Source: Dimargaris cristalligena
Taxonomy: Eukaryota; Kickxellomycota; Dimargaritomycetes; Dimargaritales; Dimargaritaceae
DNA: 64,000 nucleotides
Assembly (NCBI GenBank): GCA_027576995.1
Contig: JANBQC010000047.1
Coordinates: 1-64,000, forward strand
Reading direction: 5' to 3'
The notes beneath the pieces are model-generated. The model made no database searches, was not told the origin of the DNA, and was given only the letters and a program-made list of their open reading frames with translations. The translations under genes were made by a program, and so were the position numbers. Shown here piece by piece: positions 54,031 through 64,000 of the stretch (positions are counted from its first letter, which is position 1; every line of letters begins with the position of its first letter).

Positions 54031-57000
54031 ATGCCCCCGCAAAAGGGTCGCTTGACCAAGCTTCGCCGGCAGGCGATGCTACAAGACGCCCGCCTCATAA
54101 TACCGAGCAAAAATGCCCGTTTACCAAAGGCGCCACCCACCACCACCACCCAAAAAGCCGCGGTGGAATCCACGCCCACCCGCCGCCCAACTGATACCTC
54201 TTCGAAACCGTCTACTTTGGTCTCTCCTTCGGCCTCTTCTGTGTCGTCTGGGCGTTCCTCCTCCGCCAGCCGTGACCCACCACCACCCACGGTCTCCCTT
54301 ACCACTGACCGGCAGTTCCTTTCCGAAATTGTGATAACCCTTGATGAGACTTTGTCGATACCCACGACGACTACGCAAACGAGCAGCGGTCCCTCGGACC
54401 CAGCGCCCGCGAAAGGCAAGAAAAATCGCAAACGTGCGGCCGGGCCGCCGCCCTCTTCAGAGTCCTCCTCCTCCTCCAATGCCACCCGCAAAGCGAAACG
54501 GCCCGATTTGAGTAGCCCGTTGATACGGCCCGTAGCAGCCACCACCCCCCTTTTGGACCTGTCCCCCCCACCTAAGTGTATCTCGCCGACCCTACCGCCC
54601 ATTTTATCCATGATCCAAAACGCTGCCACAGGCCACCCCATGGCCTATGCGTCGGATTCAACCCTTTCACCGTCGCTCTCCGCCACTAGATCCCCTTCAC
54701 CCCCTGTGGCACCCATCCGGACCAAGTCCCGGCAGCCCCTGTTGCCCTCCCCGCCCGCCGACATCACAGCCCGCCCGAAAAATGGGATCCTGGAGGGTAC
54801 CGATTCCGAAAGCGAACCCGCTTTACCTCGGCTTCCCGTCCGGCGGCGGCTGGTGTCCTCCAAGGCCCAGCGGGCCGTCGAGGATGTCCACACCACTCTC
54901 CGCCGCCTCATGGATGAGAGCGAGTCGGTGACCAGCCCCTACGACTCAGAGGTGAGTAATGACTCGTTCATTGTGTACGATGATGGCAGCCATAGGGGTT
55001 CTTCGCGACGGACTGGACTGAGGCCGACCGTATCCCCTCCCCCCACGTCGTCCCCGGGGCCATCCCACCCAGAGTCGAACACCTTAGAGGAGCCGCCCAA
55101 TGGTTCCATTTCGAAGTCCAAGTTTCAGCCGGCAGCTGCCCCCCCGAAACGCAAAACCAAACTGTCCTCTTTGGCCCGCGTTCCCAAGCAGTCCCCGATC
55201 GTCACTAATACCACCACCCCCATCGCCCAAAATGCGCACCGGCTAGTTGATGCTGAAACGCTCTCTCCGTCGTTTGACTACGCCGCTTTAATGGAGAGTA
55301 TGCTCGGCAATGTTCAACTGGTGGGTTCGCGGGACCCTTCCGGGCTGCACGGGTTTACGTCTGAAGGATACCAGAAGTTTTCCGTCTATCGTCCGGGTAA
55401 GTTTGATTGCGGTGTTTGCACCCCAACCCCTGCACCCGAAGGCATACATTGCTTCCTAACCGTGTTTTGAATCCCTGGATCCACCGCCAAACTTTGGCCT
55501 AAGCTGAACTAATAATATGCACGACATTTTCTTAATTTTACCCCCCTGTATACTCGTATATTCCTGGCTGGCTATCGGCATTTTTATATCATCCCGTAGG
55601 CATGCCCGAGTTCTCCATCCTCAAATCCCCTTATCATGAAGCACCGTTCGCCCAGCCCAGTCCGATCACCCTTATGAACCAGGGGTCATTATTTAATAAG
55701 CCCGTGCCCTTCGATAGTATCGAGTTCCACGATAGCTACATAACATCGGCCCGAAATGAGCGCCCTCCGCTCAGCCCAGCGGGTGTGATCCCGGGATCAG
55801 CTTCCGTATGGGGGGGCCGTGAGCAACCTATCCAATCCCGCTACGATCCCACCCCTTTTACCCGCCCGTTTTTGCAACCCGTAAGCTCGCTCACGCAGGA
55901 TGACCACCCCACCTTTTATAAGCTCCAGGCACTTTCCCGGAGCAGCTCCTATCAATTATCCCCCGAGGAAGACCGGCGCTTCAAAGATCTATGCAAGCGG
56001 ATCCAGAAAGAGCGACTATTCTACCACACTTTCCTGCAAAATTTGACCCTCCCCCGGATAGAATATATACCCCAAGCAGTCGAAACCATGCTGGATGCCC
56101 ATCTCCGGGCCCAGCTGGAAAAAACCCGGCGGGAATATCCGGCCGGGTACTATGACTACCGAAAGGTACCTATCCCTGTGACCCAGACGGACCGAGCGGG
56201 AACCAACTTGCCGGTCCTGACGTATCGGGACACGGTCCTGTGGCGCGGGCGGCGCTGTAAGGTCCGGTTTCCCTTTCCGACCCGGTCACCCGACGCCCAT
56301 TTGCTTTCGCATTACCCCTGGCTCGACACGAAACGGCCTGCGCAGTCGACACAGGTAACACCCCCAACCCCGACCGCTCCGGGCAACTCGTTGGATGATA
56401 CTACCCCCGCTATGCGGGAAACCTCCGAGCCCCCGTCGGCCGAATCAACGAATGGGGATGGTATATTCTGGCTTGGGGCGCCGTCCGGTACACCAACAGT
56501 CCCCTCCTCATCGTCATCGCCGGCTTCCCCTACCGTACCGATCTTGGGAAGCAATCGGCCTAGCGACGGTCCCCCGCTGGCCCCGACACCCGTGGTGTCC
56601 CTCCCCGCGGTGACCCAGGACCCCAACATCCACGAGATTGTAGCGCAGCATGCCCCCCATATTTCGATTGCCGCCGAAACCATGTGCCAGATTGCAGCAC
56701 TCAAGGCCAATATGCGGCGGTACTTGGAGGTGCCCATCACGGTCGTCGAATGTCCTTCGCTTGCCCGGGCCCCGCGGGACAGTACGGACCATCGGGTCAT
56801 CTTCGTGGATGAGCCCTGGGTGCCTCCTGGTCTGACGGCCCGGGAACGGTCCAAGATGTTCTACGAAGCGGCCGTCCGGTCCCGCCTTATGCTACCCCAT
56901 GATGCAGTCCATCTGAACAAAAGTGCGGCCCCGGAGACCCCCGCCGGCGAACGAAAGGAAAACCCCGCCGACCTCATAGCGTCGCTGGATTCGTCGTGGC

Positions 57001-57803
57001 CGGCCGATACTTCAGCGAATCCCCCGACCTCTCAGCCAACTAGTAGTGCTACCGCCCCCCCTTCGCCCTCCCGGTTTATCCCAACGGTGTATACCCCCGA
57101 GGACATGGCGGCCGTGTATCAATATACCAATGTACAGTACAGTCTCTGGCAGTTTGGCACCCTCGACCTGTTGGTGCGGAACGAGTTCCACGGCCACATT
57201 GATAGAACTGATCCCTCACCCAATAAACTGCCCACGGCGTCGGTCGTCAATCCCAATGTCCCACCGAAGAAGGAACCGGCCAAACCCCCGGGCATGCAGA
57301 TGGTATCTATCCAAACCAAAGTCGAATACCAGAGCGATTTGGGCAGCGAAATCAACACCCCGGAGGAACGGGCCCGGTGGTGGTTGGGTAACTATCTCCT
57401 GGGGGATGCCAAACTAATTCTTGCCCGAGTGGACGCGGGCCAATCCATCATCCGAACGGTGGAACGGCTGGCCATGACGGATATTATCAACAACGGTCAC
57501 TGGCCCGTCCCCTACTGCGAGTTTCTGCATTTCGTCCTGCAGACCATCCGGAGCCTGCCCCCCGGGCGGTACATGATGCGACACAAACCCCATGCCAAGG
57601 GCCTCGATTTCCTGCAAATGCCGACCCAACAGGCGGAACTGCCGCCGATATTCCAGAACTACCAGCACAATGTCGCCCAGCGCTTAGCCACCCTGCCCCG
57701 CTATGAGACGGCGACCCAGCACGACTACGTGGAAATTGTCAACCAGTGTCCAAAGAACAGTATTAACAATACTATACCCGAGAGTGGGTATACTATCCAG
57801 TAA
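54031..57803 (+). CDS. ICE2/NARG2 C-terminal-domain protein (little elongation complex-like)
   Basis: Predicted CDS is join(54031..55396, 55600..57803), 1189 residues, one 203-bp phase-1 GT-AG intron. The N-terminal 400 residues are Ser/Pro/Thr-rich and disordered with basic patches. Residues about 600-720 hold a conserved-looking block (ETMLDAHLRAQLEKTRREYP). The C-terminal region (about 960-1150) resembles the NARG2/ICE2 C-terminal domain: YSLWQFGTLDLLVRN, KVEYQSDLGSEINTPEE, a W-x-x-x-x-L helix, LARVDAGQSII and LPPGRYMMRH. In animals ICE2 with ICE1 and ELL forms the little elongation complex for Pol II snRNA transcription. The match is by pattern memory, not a search. The start is uncertain: an open frame reaches 53932 and the duplicated leader and assembly gap lie just upstream. 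Confidence 0.7.
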
Positions 57804-60672
57804 AAAATTGAACACCCTCCCCCTCTACTACCCCCTCCTCAACCCAACATTGTCCAATGGCTGGGTGGGAGGGGATGGTGGACTCGGGAATATGCTACCC
57901 ATAGTTTAGGTGTCCAACCAACGGACCCTTGTTGTATCAAAAGATCGTAAATAACCCCATTTATTAATATTAAGAGATGCCCGCCACATCTATACAAGTT
58001 AAAAGAGTGGCTACACCATATCATCTATAAATTTGCATTCATTTGAGCTGACCAAGGTAATTTTTTAACTCTATTTGCATCGTTCTGTGAAAGAAATGTG
58101 GATGTATGACTTCGGCCCGGTGTTGGCGTGGGTGGGGCGAGGGACCAAACTTGTTTGGGAATAGCCGGGGCTGGGTAAATGGCTTCACCATCTTCCTACA
58201 TGGACGGACATACACACTCATCCCAAATTGGGAATGTAACTCGATTACATGTCATCAACTTGGACTTGCAATACACTGCTACTGACTCTCCGAGAGTGTG
58301 CGGGGGGCTTCACAAGAACAAAATACAGGTCAAAGACCTAATAATAGATCATTTCACCGTCGACGAGATTGGTGGTTTATGGCGCCATAAATCCGGTTCT
58401 GATTCCATCGTTGTCAGTCTAGGATGCTCTTTTGATGGATTTTCATACACATACTACTAATACCTGCCGATCTCTATCGCTCTTCCTTCAGAATTACGCG
58501 GTCGGGCCATGGGTGACTAGATTGAAGATACTGCTCCGAAGTACGTTTTCTGTTTAGGCGTTTTGGATTCGACTGCCAACTGCCGCAATCCCCAGGCAGG
58601 GTCCGGAAATTGCGAGGTATAGCCCGGTCATACAGCGGACACATGATGGGACATTCCCCATCGATGTGGTAGCCACCAAGGCCTATTTCTCGGTTATAAT
58701 TTAGCCCCAATATCAGGTATAGTAGCATGAAACAACTAATCGATGTATATATTGGCGACATTCAACACTAACGTATAAGGTTTCAACTGATGCGTGTATG
58801 ACCAGATAAACAGATTATTCGCTTTACCATCTGGTCGAACCTCTTCCCTATATAATATTGCCCTAGTGTGGTTGTATGTGCACTTTCGAGCAGAGTCACC
58901 CGAGGCTGCAGCATGGAGTCAGCCAGGTGGTTGGCCCAGTGGTTGCCACCTGCGACACTACAGGTTTGGGCCACGGGAAGCAGCATTAACGGATACAGTT
59001 ATGGTGTTTCCTGCCCCCCTGCTCCCAGAAAACCTAGATAAAAACCCCTATGCGGAAAAATCAAACCAGAAGCAAGGATATGCCCTGGCTAAATTTTTTA
59101 GCTTAGCCCCATATACTCTATAGTGGGCCAATTAGTTTAGAAGGCTGCCTATATGGAAATAAGTCAATAAATTTGGATGCCTAATTAGAAAGGGCTGTTA
59201 CGTCAAAAGGGTGAGACTACGCAAGAGGATAAGGCGATTAAATTAGTCAGCAGACCTCTCGGTCTTTCAGTTTAGAGTATTCCAAAAGTAGGGTGTGTGG
59301 ATCCTTACGTAAGCCTCGGTGATAACCACTAAACTGGCCATCAGAAACACGCACCTTCTATTTACCCTTAGCACTGCCAATTCCTCCCACCCGCCGGTTT
59401 CAAAAGGAAAAGGGAAGAGGGGGTTGGTGACGCCCCCCTTCAAACTGCTGGGCATACGAGAGAGACTGGCCCATGTCCATATATATATTTCATCTAGGCT
59501 GCGACGTTTACCCATATCCCCTGCACTCCGCCACGACTGCTATAAAACCTATTCGGGTTATAGGGTTCTTCTCCGTCTTTTAGAATTTGTATACTTCCTT
59601 CTTCTCCTTATTTTCAATCTAGCTAGTTTTTGCATAACAAGCCAAGAGCTTCGGTATTCAGTTCCCTCGTTCGATTTTAGGACTACTTCATCTTGACTGG
59701 CGTTTCTCTGCTCCCACCGCCCTTTAGCTTTGTATCCCTCCGCTTTTGCTGCTCCGTATAATAGTCCGATAGCGTCGAACGTGCGTTGCACACTGCGAGC
59801 CTCCCACCTGTCTAATTCCGAATCCCTTACGTTGGTCGCCCAGTCAGCAAACTATTCCTTTCCCCTGCATCCCGAGTGCGTGGCCACCGAGCCGAGCAGA
59901 ACTGACGAGTACTTTGAGCATCCCACACACTGAGTTACCTGATACCCCGAATCGAATCCCGGTATCGTTACAGAAGAAAAAAAACCCCGACCAGCCGGTT
60001 TATTCTTCAGTCAGATATACATACATACCTTAACCACTCTCCCTTTTAAAGCCTAACCGGAACTCCCTAAATTTGGGGAAGAACACTGCAGACAAGCCCC
60101 CCCCCCAATCTCGCCTTATTTTTAGCCAAATTTCCGGGCGCTTCAACCGCCCTCCCCTATTCCCGGCCCCTGTGGTATTTCCTGCCTTCTCAATTAGACA
60201 AGACAACCCCCTCACTCTCAGCTGGGCGGCAAAACCCTCCCTATAATTACCCTCTTGCACGTGTCATCTGAGCAGGTCACCCAGACCGACTGCTCCACTC
60301 CCCGACCGCTCATTGCGAGCCCCTTAATTATCATCTGAGCCCCTTGGCATTGGTAGCAGAGCCATAAATTCACCCCGAAGTAGAGGTGAATGTAAAGACA
60401 AACTTTCACCTAAATTGGGTAATTTCGCACTCCCCGTAAGAACACTCCGATTTCACAGTGTGGGTAAACCAGTGTGTAAAGTGCCACTCGAATAATTCCT
60501 AGCGCCCTTCCCCCTCTATACCCCATACCCTCCCCCCTTTCCCCCCTGGACGTCTCCCGCACAGCATCGCTGGCTAGCCCTCCTCCCCGATTGCCCCATT
60601 TCCGATATCTCCCCGGCCATTCGATTAGAGACGAGCGACTTTGTGGCGGTAGCCTTTTAATCTGAGCCTGCA
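57804..60672. other. Intergenic region, no supported gene
   Basis: 2.9 kb. Frames of 93 codons (58179-58460 plus) and 95 codons (58474-58761 minus) read somewhat like protein but match nothing known and lack introns or signals to extend them. A 10-base C run is at 60097-60106, and the GGT promoter occupies about 60250-60672. Confidence 0.45.
60258..60263 (+). promoter_or_regulatory. CACGTG upstream of the GGT gene
   Basis: E-box core 410 bp upstream of the GGT start, within a C/T-rich region; no CCAAT beside it. In yeasts related genes of glutathione and sulphur metabolism respond to Cbf1/Met4 at CACGTG, so the site is plausible but unproven. Confidence 0.3.
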
Positions 60673-62985
60673 ATGACCCAGCATTCTGATCTCACCATGT
60701 CTGGCATGGATGACTACATGGGTGCAGACCGGGAGGTTGGTCCCAACTGCACCTGCCCTGGGACCGACACCTGTGTCCCTATTCCTTCATGGGCCGATTC
60801 GCCTCCTCCCCCGTATAAAGAGAGCCGGAAGGCAGGCCAGTTTGGATACTTCGCATATCTTCCTTCCGTCTATCTAGACACCAAGACTTCTCGTCGCAAT
60901 CGCTGGAAATCCATTATGAAGACCGTCGGGTTAGTTGGTGTGTCCATTTCCTTTCTCGCATATTTATCGTACGGTTGGTCATTGCCCACCGGCGAATCGA
61001 ATAAGCCAAATGGTAAGTACGCAAGGGACCTGAAATATATATTTTTTATAATCGCCCCTGAATATAGACCATGCCTTTTCCCCTGCCCCATCGTATATGT
61101 CGATATATACCGTACAGCGGAGTAGGTGGGAACCCCTTTGTGTCAGGTTATTCGGCACATCCAGCCACCACGCCATGTCTACCCAAAAGGGACACTGCCG
61201 TTTTTATCCGCGCTAGTGATAGCACGGCTACCCACTTATCCACTCTCTCATACTGACATATCCTATACTTATTTCTGTTTCGATCTGTAACCATGATATG
61301 GAACCACAGATGAGTCACCCTACCACTCCACATCCATTTACGGCAATCAGGGCATGGTTTCGGCGGAACACCCCACCTGCTCGGCCATCGGCGCCGACAT
61401 CCTCCGGGCCAACGGGTCGGCCGTGGACGCCACCATCGCCTCGGCCCTATGTATCGGCGTGGTGCACAATTTTTCGTCAGGCATAGGGGGAGGTGGCTTC
61501 GTTTTGGTGCGCAACTCCACGGACCAAGCTTCCCTAATCGATTTCCGGGAGGAAGCGCCCGCCGCCGCCACCACGGACATGTACAAGGACGACATCGCAT
61601 TAGCCCAAGTCGGGGGTCTGGCCGTGGCCATCCCTGGGGAAATTCGGGGGTTTGAGGCCGCCCACCGGCAATACGGCCGCCTGCCGTGGTCGGAACTCTT
61701 CGCCCCGGCCGTTCGTTTGGCCCGGGACGGGTTTGTGGTGGACGAAATCTTGGGTCTAATCCTGGAACTAAAGAAGGACCGGATCCTCAACGACCCGGGG
61801 TTCCGGGAGTCCTATACGGTACTCGAGCGATCCATCACTACCGTCCACCACCCGGGGGATGGCAACGGCGACGACGACCCTCCGGCGATTCGGGTGGCCC
61901 GGAAGGGTGATACCATCTTCCGTAAACGTTTGGCGGATACCCTCGAGGCGGTGGCCACCCACGGGGCCGATATCTTCTACAAGGGCCCGCTGGCTGAGTC
62001 GATGGCCCGGGCGGCCCAGGCCGCCGGCGGTATTATAACCGCGGCCGATTTCGCCCAGTACGAGGCGCAAACGCGGGAGGTGCTACGCTCGACCTACCAC
62101 GGCCATACGGTCGTCACGTCGCCCCCACCGACCAGCGGTTCGATCCTGATTCTATTGCTGAACATCTTGGAGGGCCTGCCGTTCAGTGAAGAGGGCAATA
62201 CGCCCCTGAACTACCACCGGCTGATCGAGGCCTTCAAGTACGCCTACGCCCAACGCACCGTCCTGGGTGACCCCGCGTTCGTGGCGCTCACCAACCACAC
62301 CGCCAAAATGCTGAACTCGTCCTATGCCGAGCAACTCCGCCGCAATATTTCCGATGCGCAGACGTTCCCACCCATGCATTATAACCCAACTTATGACGTC
62401 CAAGAACCCCACGGAACGACCCACATTTCGGTGGTGGACAAGTACGGCCAGGCGGCGTCCATGACCACCACCGTTAACTTAGTCTTCGGATCCGAGGTCA
62501 TAGACCCTTACTCCGGGGTCATTCTCAATAACGAAATGGACGACTTTTCGACCCAGAACAAATCCAACGCTTTCGGCTACTTCCCGTCCCCCAATAACAA
62601 GATCCTGCCCGGTAAACGGCCCCTGTCGAGTTCCGTGCCCGTGATTTTGGAGAAGGACGGCAAAGTCACGTTTGTGGCTGGCGCGAGTGGCGGGAGTCGG
62701 ATCATCAGTGCGGTGGTTCAAGTCATGATCAACGCGTTGCAGTTCGATATGCCTCTGGCCAAGGCCGTGGACCATAGTCGCCTCCACCACCAACTGATGC
62801 CCAACGAGATTCGCGTGGAACAGGGCAACGACCCGGAATTGGTGAAGTACCTGGAAAACAAAGGGCATCAGACCGTTCCGTATAGAATGTTCGAATCCAG
62901 TGTCCAGGCCATCTATGCTTTTCCAAACGGGACATTGCTGGGAGTATCCGATAATCGCAAGCGTGGCCTCGCCGAGGCTGAGTAG
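60673..62985 (+). CDS. Gamma-glutamyltranspeptidase, type II membrane form
   Basis: Predicted CDS is join(60673..61012, 61310..62985), 671 residues, one 297-bp phase-1 GT-AG intron. Residues 1-70 are a cytosolic tail, 71-79 a basic patch (KTSRRNRWK), and 82-101 one membrane segment, so the catalytic part lies in the vacuole lumen or outside. The GGT fold is clear: HPTCSAIGADILRANGSAVDA, GIGGGGFVLVR, the autocleavage motif HGTTH with catalytic Thr483, SMTTTVN and the GASGGSRI oxyanion loop (about 571-578). The enzyme cleaves itself before Thr483 and hydrolyses glutathione or transfers its gamma-glutamyl group. An insertion of Asp/Gly residues follows the YTVLERS segment. A second in-frame ATG at 60697 is possible. 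Confidence 0.96.
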
Positions 62986-63371
62986 TTTGTCTGTTGCTCG
63001 GCTGCAGTATTGATGACGGCTGTTTTATTTTATAGATGCTAAGAATGCAATGGACACTCTTCTGTATGTACGAATTACTAAATATTTAGACATTTCCTAT
63101 CAGCCAATCCAGTATTCGTTGTTACCTCATTATTATTACGCGGAGTCTCTTTTGGTAATCTAGATACATAAACCTGCGTAACATTATCATATCTTTAACG
63201 AAAATGGGATACTTTAAGCAATGTACTCGGTGTTTAATTGAGATCGATGCCAGACTGCAAAGTAGTTTAGCCCGATTATTATTATATATATTTATTTATT
63301 TTTTAAAAAAAAGCTGCCAATCACAAGCCATAAACACACCAGGTGCAACTTTTCCCTTCCCTGTTGTCATC
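62986..63371. other. 3'-3' spacer between GGT and PHD-finger gene
   Basis: AT-rich, convergent gene ends. No gene; T/A runs around 63290-63315 are probable polyadenylation sequence. Confidence 0.5.
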
Positions 63372-63716
63372 TCAAGGGTTTTCGCCAAACTTGCGCTTGA
63401 CTCCAGTTGAAGCTACTGACGAATTCCCGGCCCGTTCGGATCTTACCGCGGCCCAGCACTCAGCACAGTACCAAGGGTCATAGGTCAAGTCCTTTTCGGT
63501 GATGCTCGGGACTTGACAGGTCTGATGCACGCCTTCATCACACTGATCGCAGAGCACGATTTGGTTTTTCGGAACTTCGTCCCCACTCATACATATTTTA
63601 CAGGCGATGAAGTCGAGCATATCGTCGGCAGTCGCAAAATTCTCGGGGTCGTTCAGGTCATAGTCGCCGTAATCGATGTTGTGGTCTCTGGATGTATCCA
63701 GAGATTGGGTCACTGA
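63372..63716 (-). CDS. PHD-finger protein, last exon only
   Basis: 115 codons to the stop at 63372-63374. The exon starts after TACAG at 63717-63721 (phase 0); no ATG is present in a sensible place, so it is the 3' part of a gene that continues beyond or near the window end. A complete C4-H-C3 PHD finger is visible: CKIC, then CDQC, four residues to His, GVHQTC and WYCAEC, with an acidic leader (DYGDYDLNDPENF) and a basic tail (KRKFG). PHD fingers read histone H3 tails. The exact family (for example subunits of acetyltransferase or deacetylase complexes) cannot be told. A possible preceding 41-nt exon at 63807-63847 has acceptor and donor in the right phase but is weak. Confidence 0.8.
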   Translation of the reverse strand, partial: SVTQSLDTSRDHNIDYGDYDLNDPENFATADDMLDFIACKICMSGDEVPKNQIVLCDQCDEGVHQTCQVPSITEKDLTYDPWYCAECWAAVRSERAGNSSVASTGVKRKFGENP

Positions 63717-64000
63717 CTGTACATCAGTCGCTCTAATAAAATTATTTGAGTAGTAGGGATATATGTCATAGTTTGTTAGGGTAAGTAGAAGGGGGCGGGT
63801 AATTACATCTTCGATGGTAGGGGCGGTATAGTAGGTTGGTGATGGTTCTTTAAAGGAAAAAAAATACTTACCGATCTAAATAGTTGGTACAAGCGGAAAC
63901 GGGGTGGGTATTAGAGTATATCGTCGATGGTTGGACCGAAAAATACAATACAGGATACCAAATTACCCATAAGGGTTATTAGTCAAGTGTAATGAGGGGG
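63717..64000. other. Intron or further exons of the PHD-finger gene
   Basis: Minus strand contains a branch-like CCTAAC at about 63775-63780, a candidate small exon at 63807-63847 and a GTAAGT donor-like site near 63871-63876. No upstream exon could be joined with confidence. Confidence 0.35.

Noticed and set aside
58179..58761. Two frames of 93 and 95 codons on opposite strands
   Set aside because: No domain or extension through introns; treated as chance frames.
59938..59982. Possible tRNA T-arm-like sequence (GAATCGAATCC)
   Set aside because: No matching acceptor, D and anticodon arms could be folded around it. No tRNA or rRNA gene was found in the window.
1..64000. CRISPR arrays, bacterial operons, riboswitches or prophage
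   Set aside because: No regularly spaced repeats with spacers and no prokaryotic gene organisation; the DNA is eukaryotic.

Overview
The window is nuclear DNA from a fungus. Genes stand alone on both strands with long spacers, many are interrupted by short GT-AG introns of roughly 95-410 bp, and several products (Nug1-type GTPase, Prp19, beta-COP, CCA-adding enzyme, beta-tubulin) are eukaryotic housekeeping proteins. Divergent fungal beta-tubulin, many introns and numerous small secreted proteins would fit an early-diverging (zoopagomycete- or mucoromycete-like) lineage. That placement is inference; no rRNA or mitochondrial marker is present to settle it. Coding regions are GC-rich and most spacers AT-rich. 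A 10-N assembly gap lies at 53808-53817.

Layout. 0-13 kb: two secreted proteins (27-671 +, 2117-2902 -), then NUG1 (6619-9086 -), PRP19 (9902-11760 -) and another secreted protein (12355-12963 -). 13-18.5 kb: a mitochondrial PPR-type protein and a peroxiredoxin-like-2 protein, both on minus. 22-27 kb: four-exon beta-tubulin and a DUF4112 membrane protein, both plus. 29-35 kb: a Kex2-type secreted peptide precursor, a repeat-bearing AT-rich block, and a three-exon protein joining a signal peptide to an F-box-like motif. 37-40 kb: a 52-residue membrane microprotein divergent from CCA1. 43-51.5 kb: a large protein with a split PH domain, convergent with beta-COP (SEC26/COPB1). 53.6-57.8 kb: a duplicated leader, the assembly gap and a protein with an ICE2/NARG2-like C-terminal domain. 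60.6-63 kb: a type II membrane gamma-glutamyltranspeptidase. The window ends with the last exon of a PHD-finger gene.

The genes do not form a cluster or one pathway. Recurring themes are ribosome assembly, splicing and tRNA maturation (NUG1, PRP19, CCA1), mitochondrial function (PPR, CCA1, probably the microprotein), secretion (beta-COP) and a set of lineage-specific secreted proteins. All exon joins were worked out by eye from splice signals, reading phase and family conservation; there are no transcript data.

The observations most worth a second look are: two substitutions (Gln198, Ser239) in the benzimidazole/colchicine pocket of beta-tubulin; a dispersed repeat whose two best copies differ by 12 transitions and no transversions, most in CpA/TpG context; the secreted F-box-like protein; the Kex2-type peptide; a likely dual-start CCA1; very small 5' exons; and the ICE2-like gene beside a collapsed duplication.
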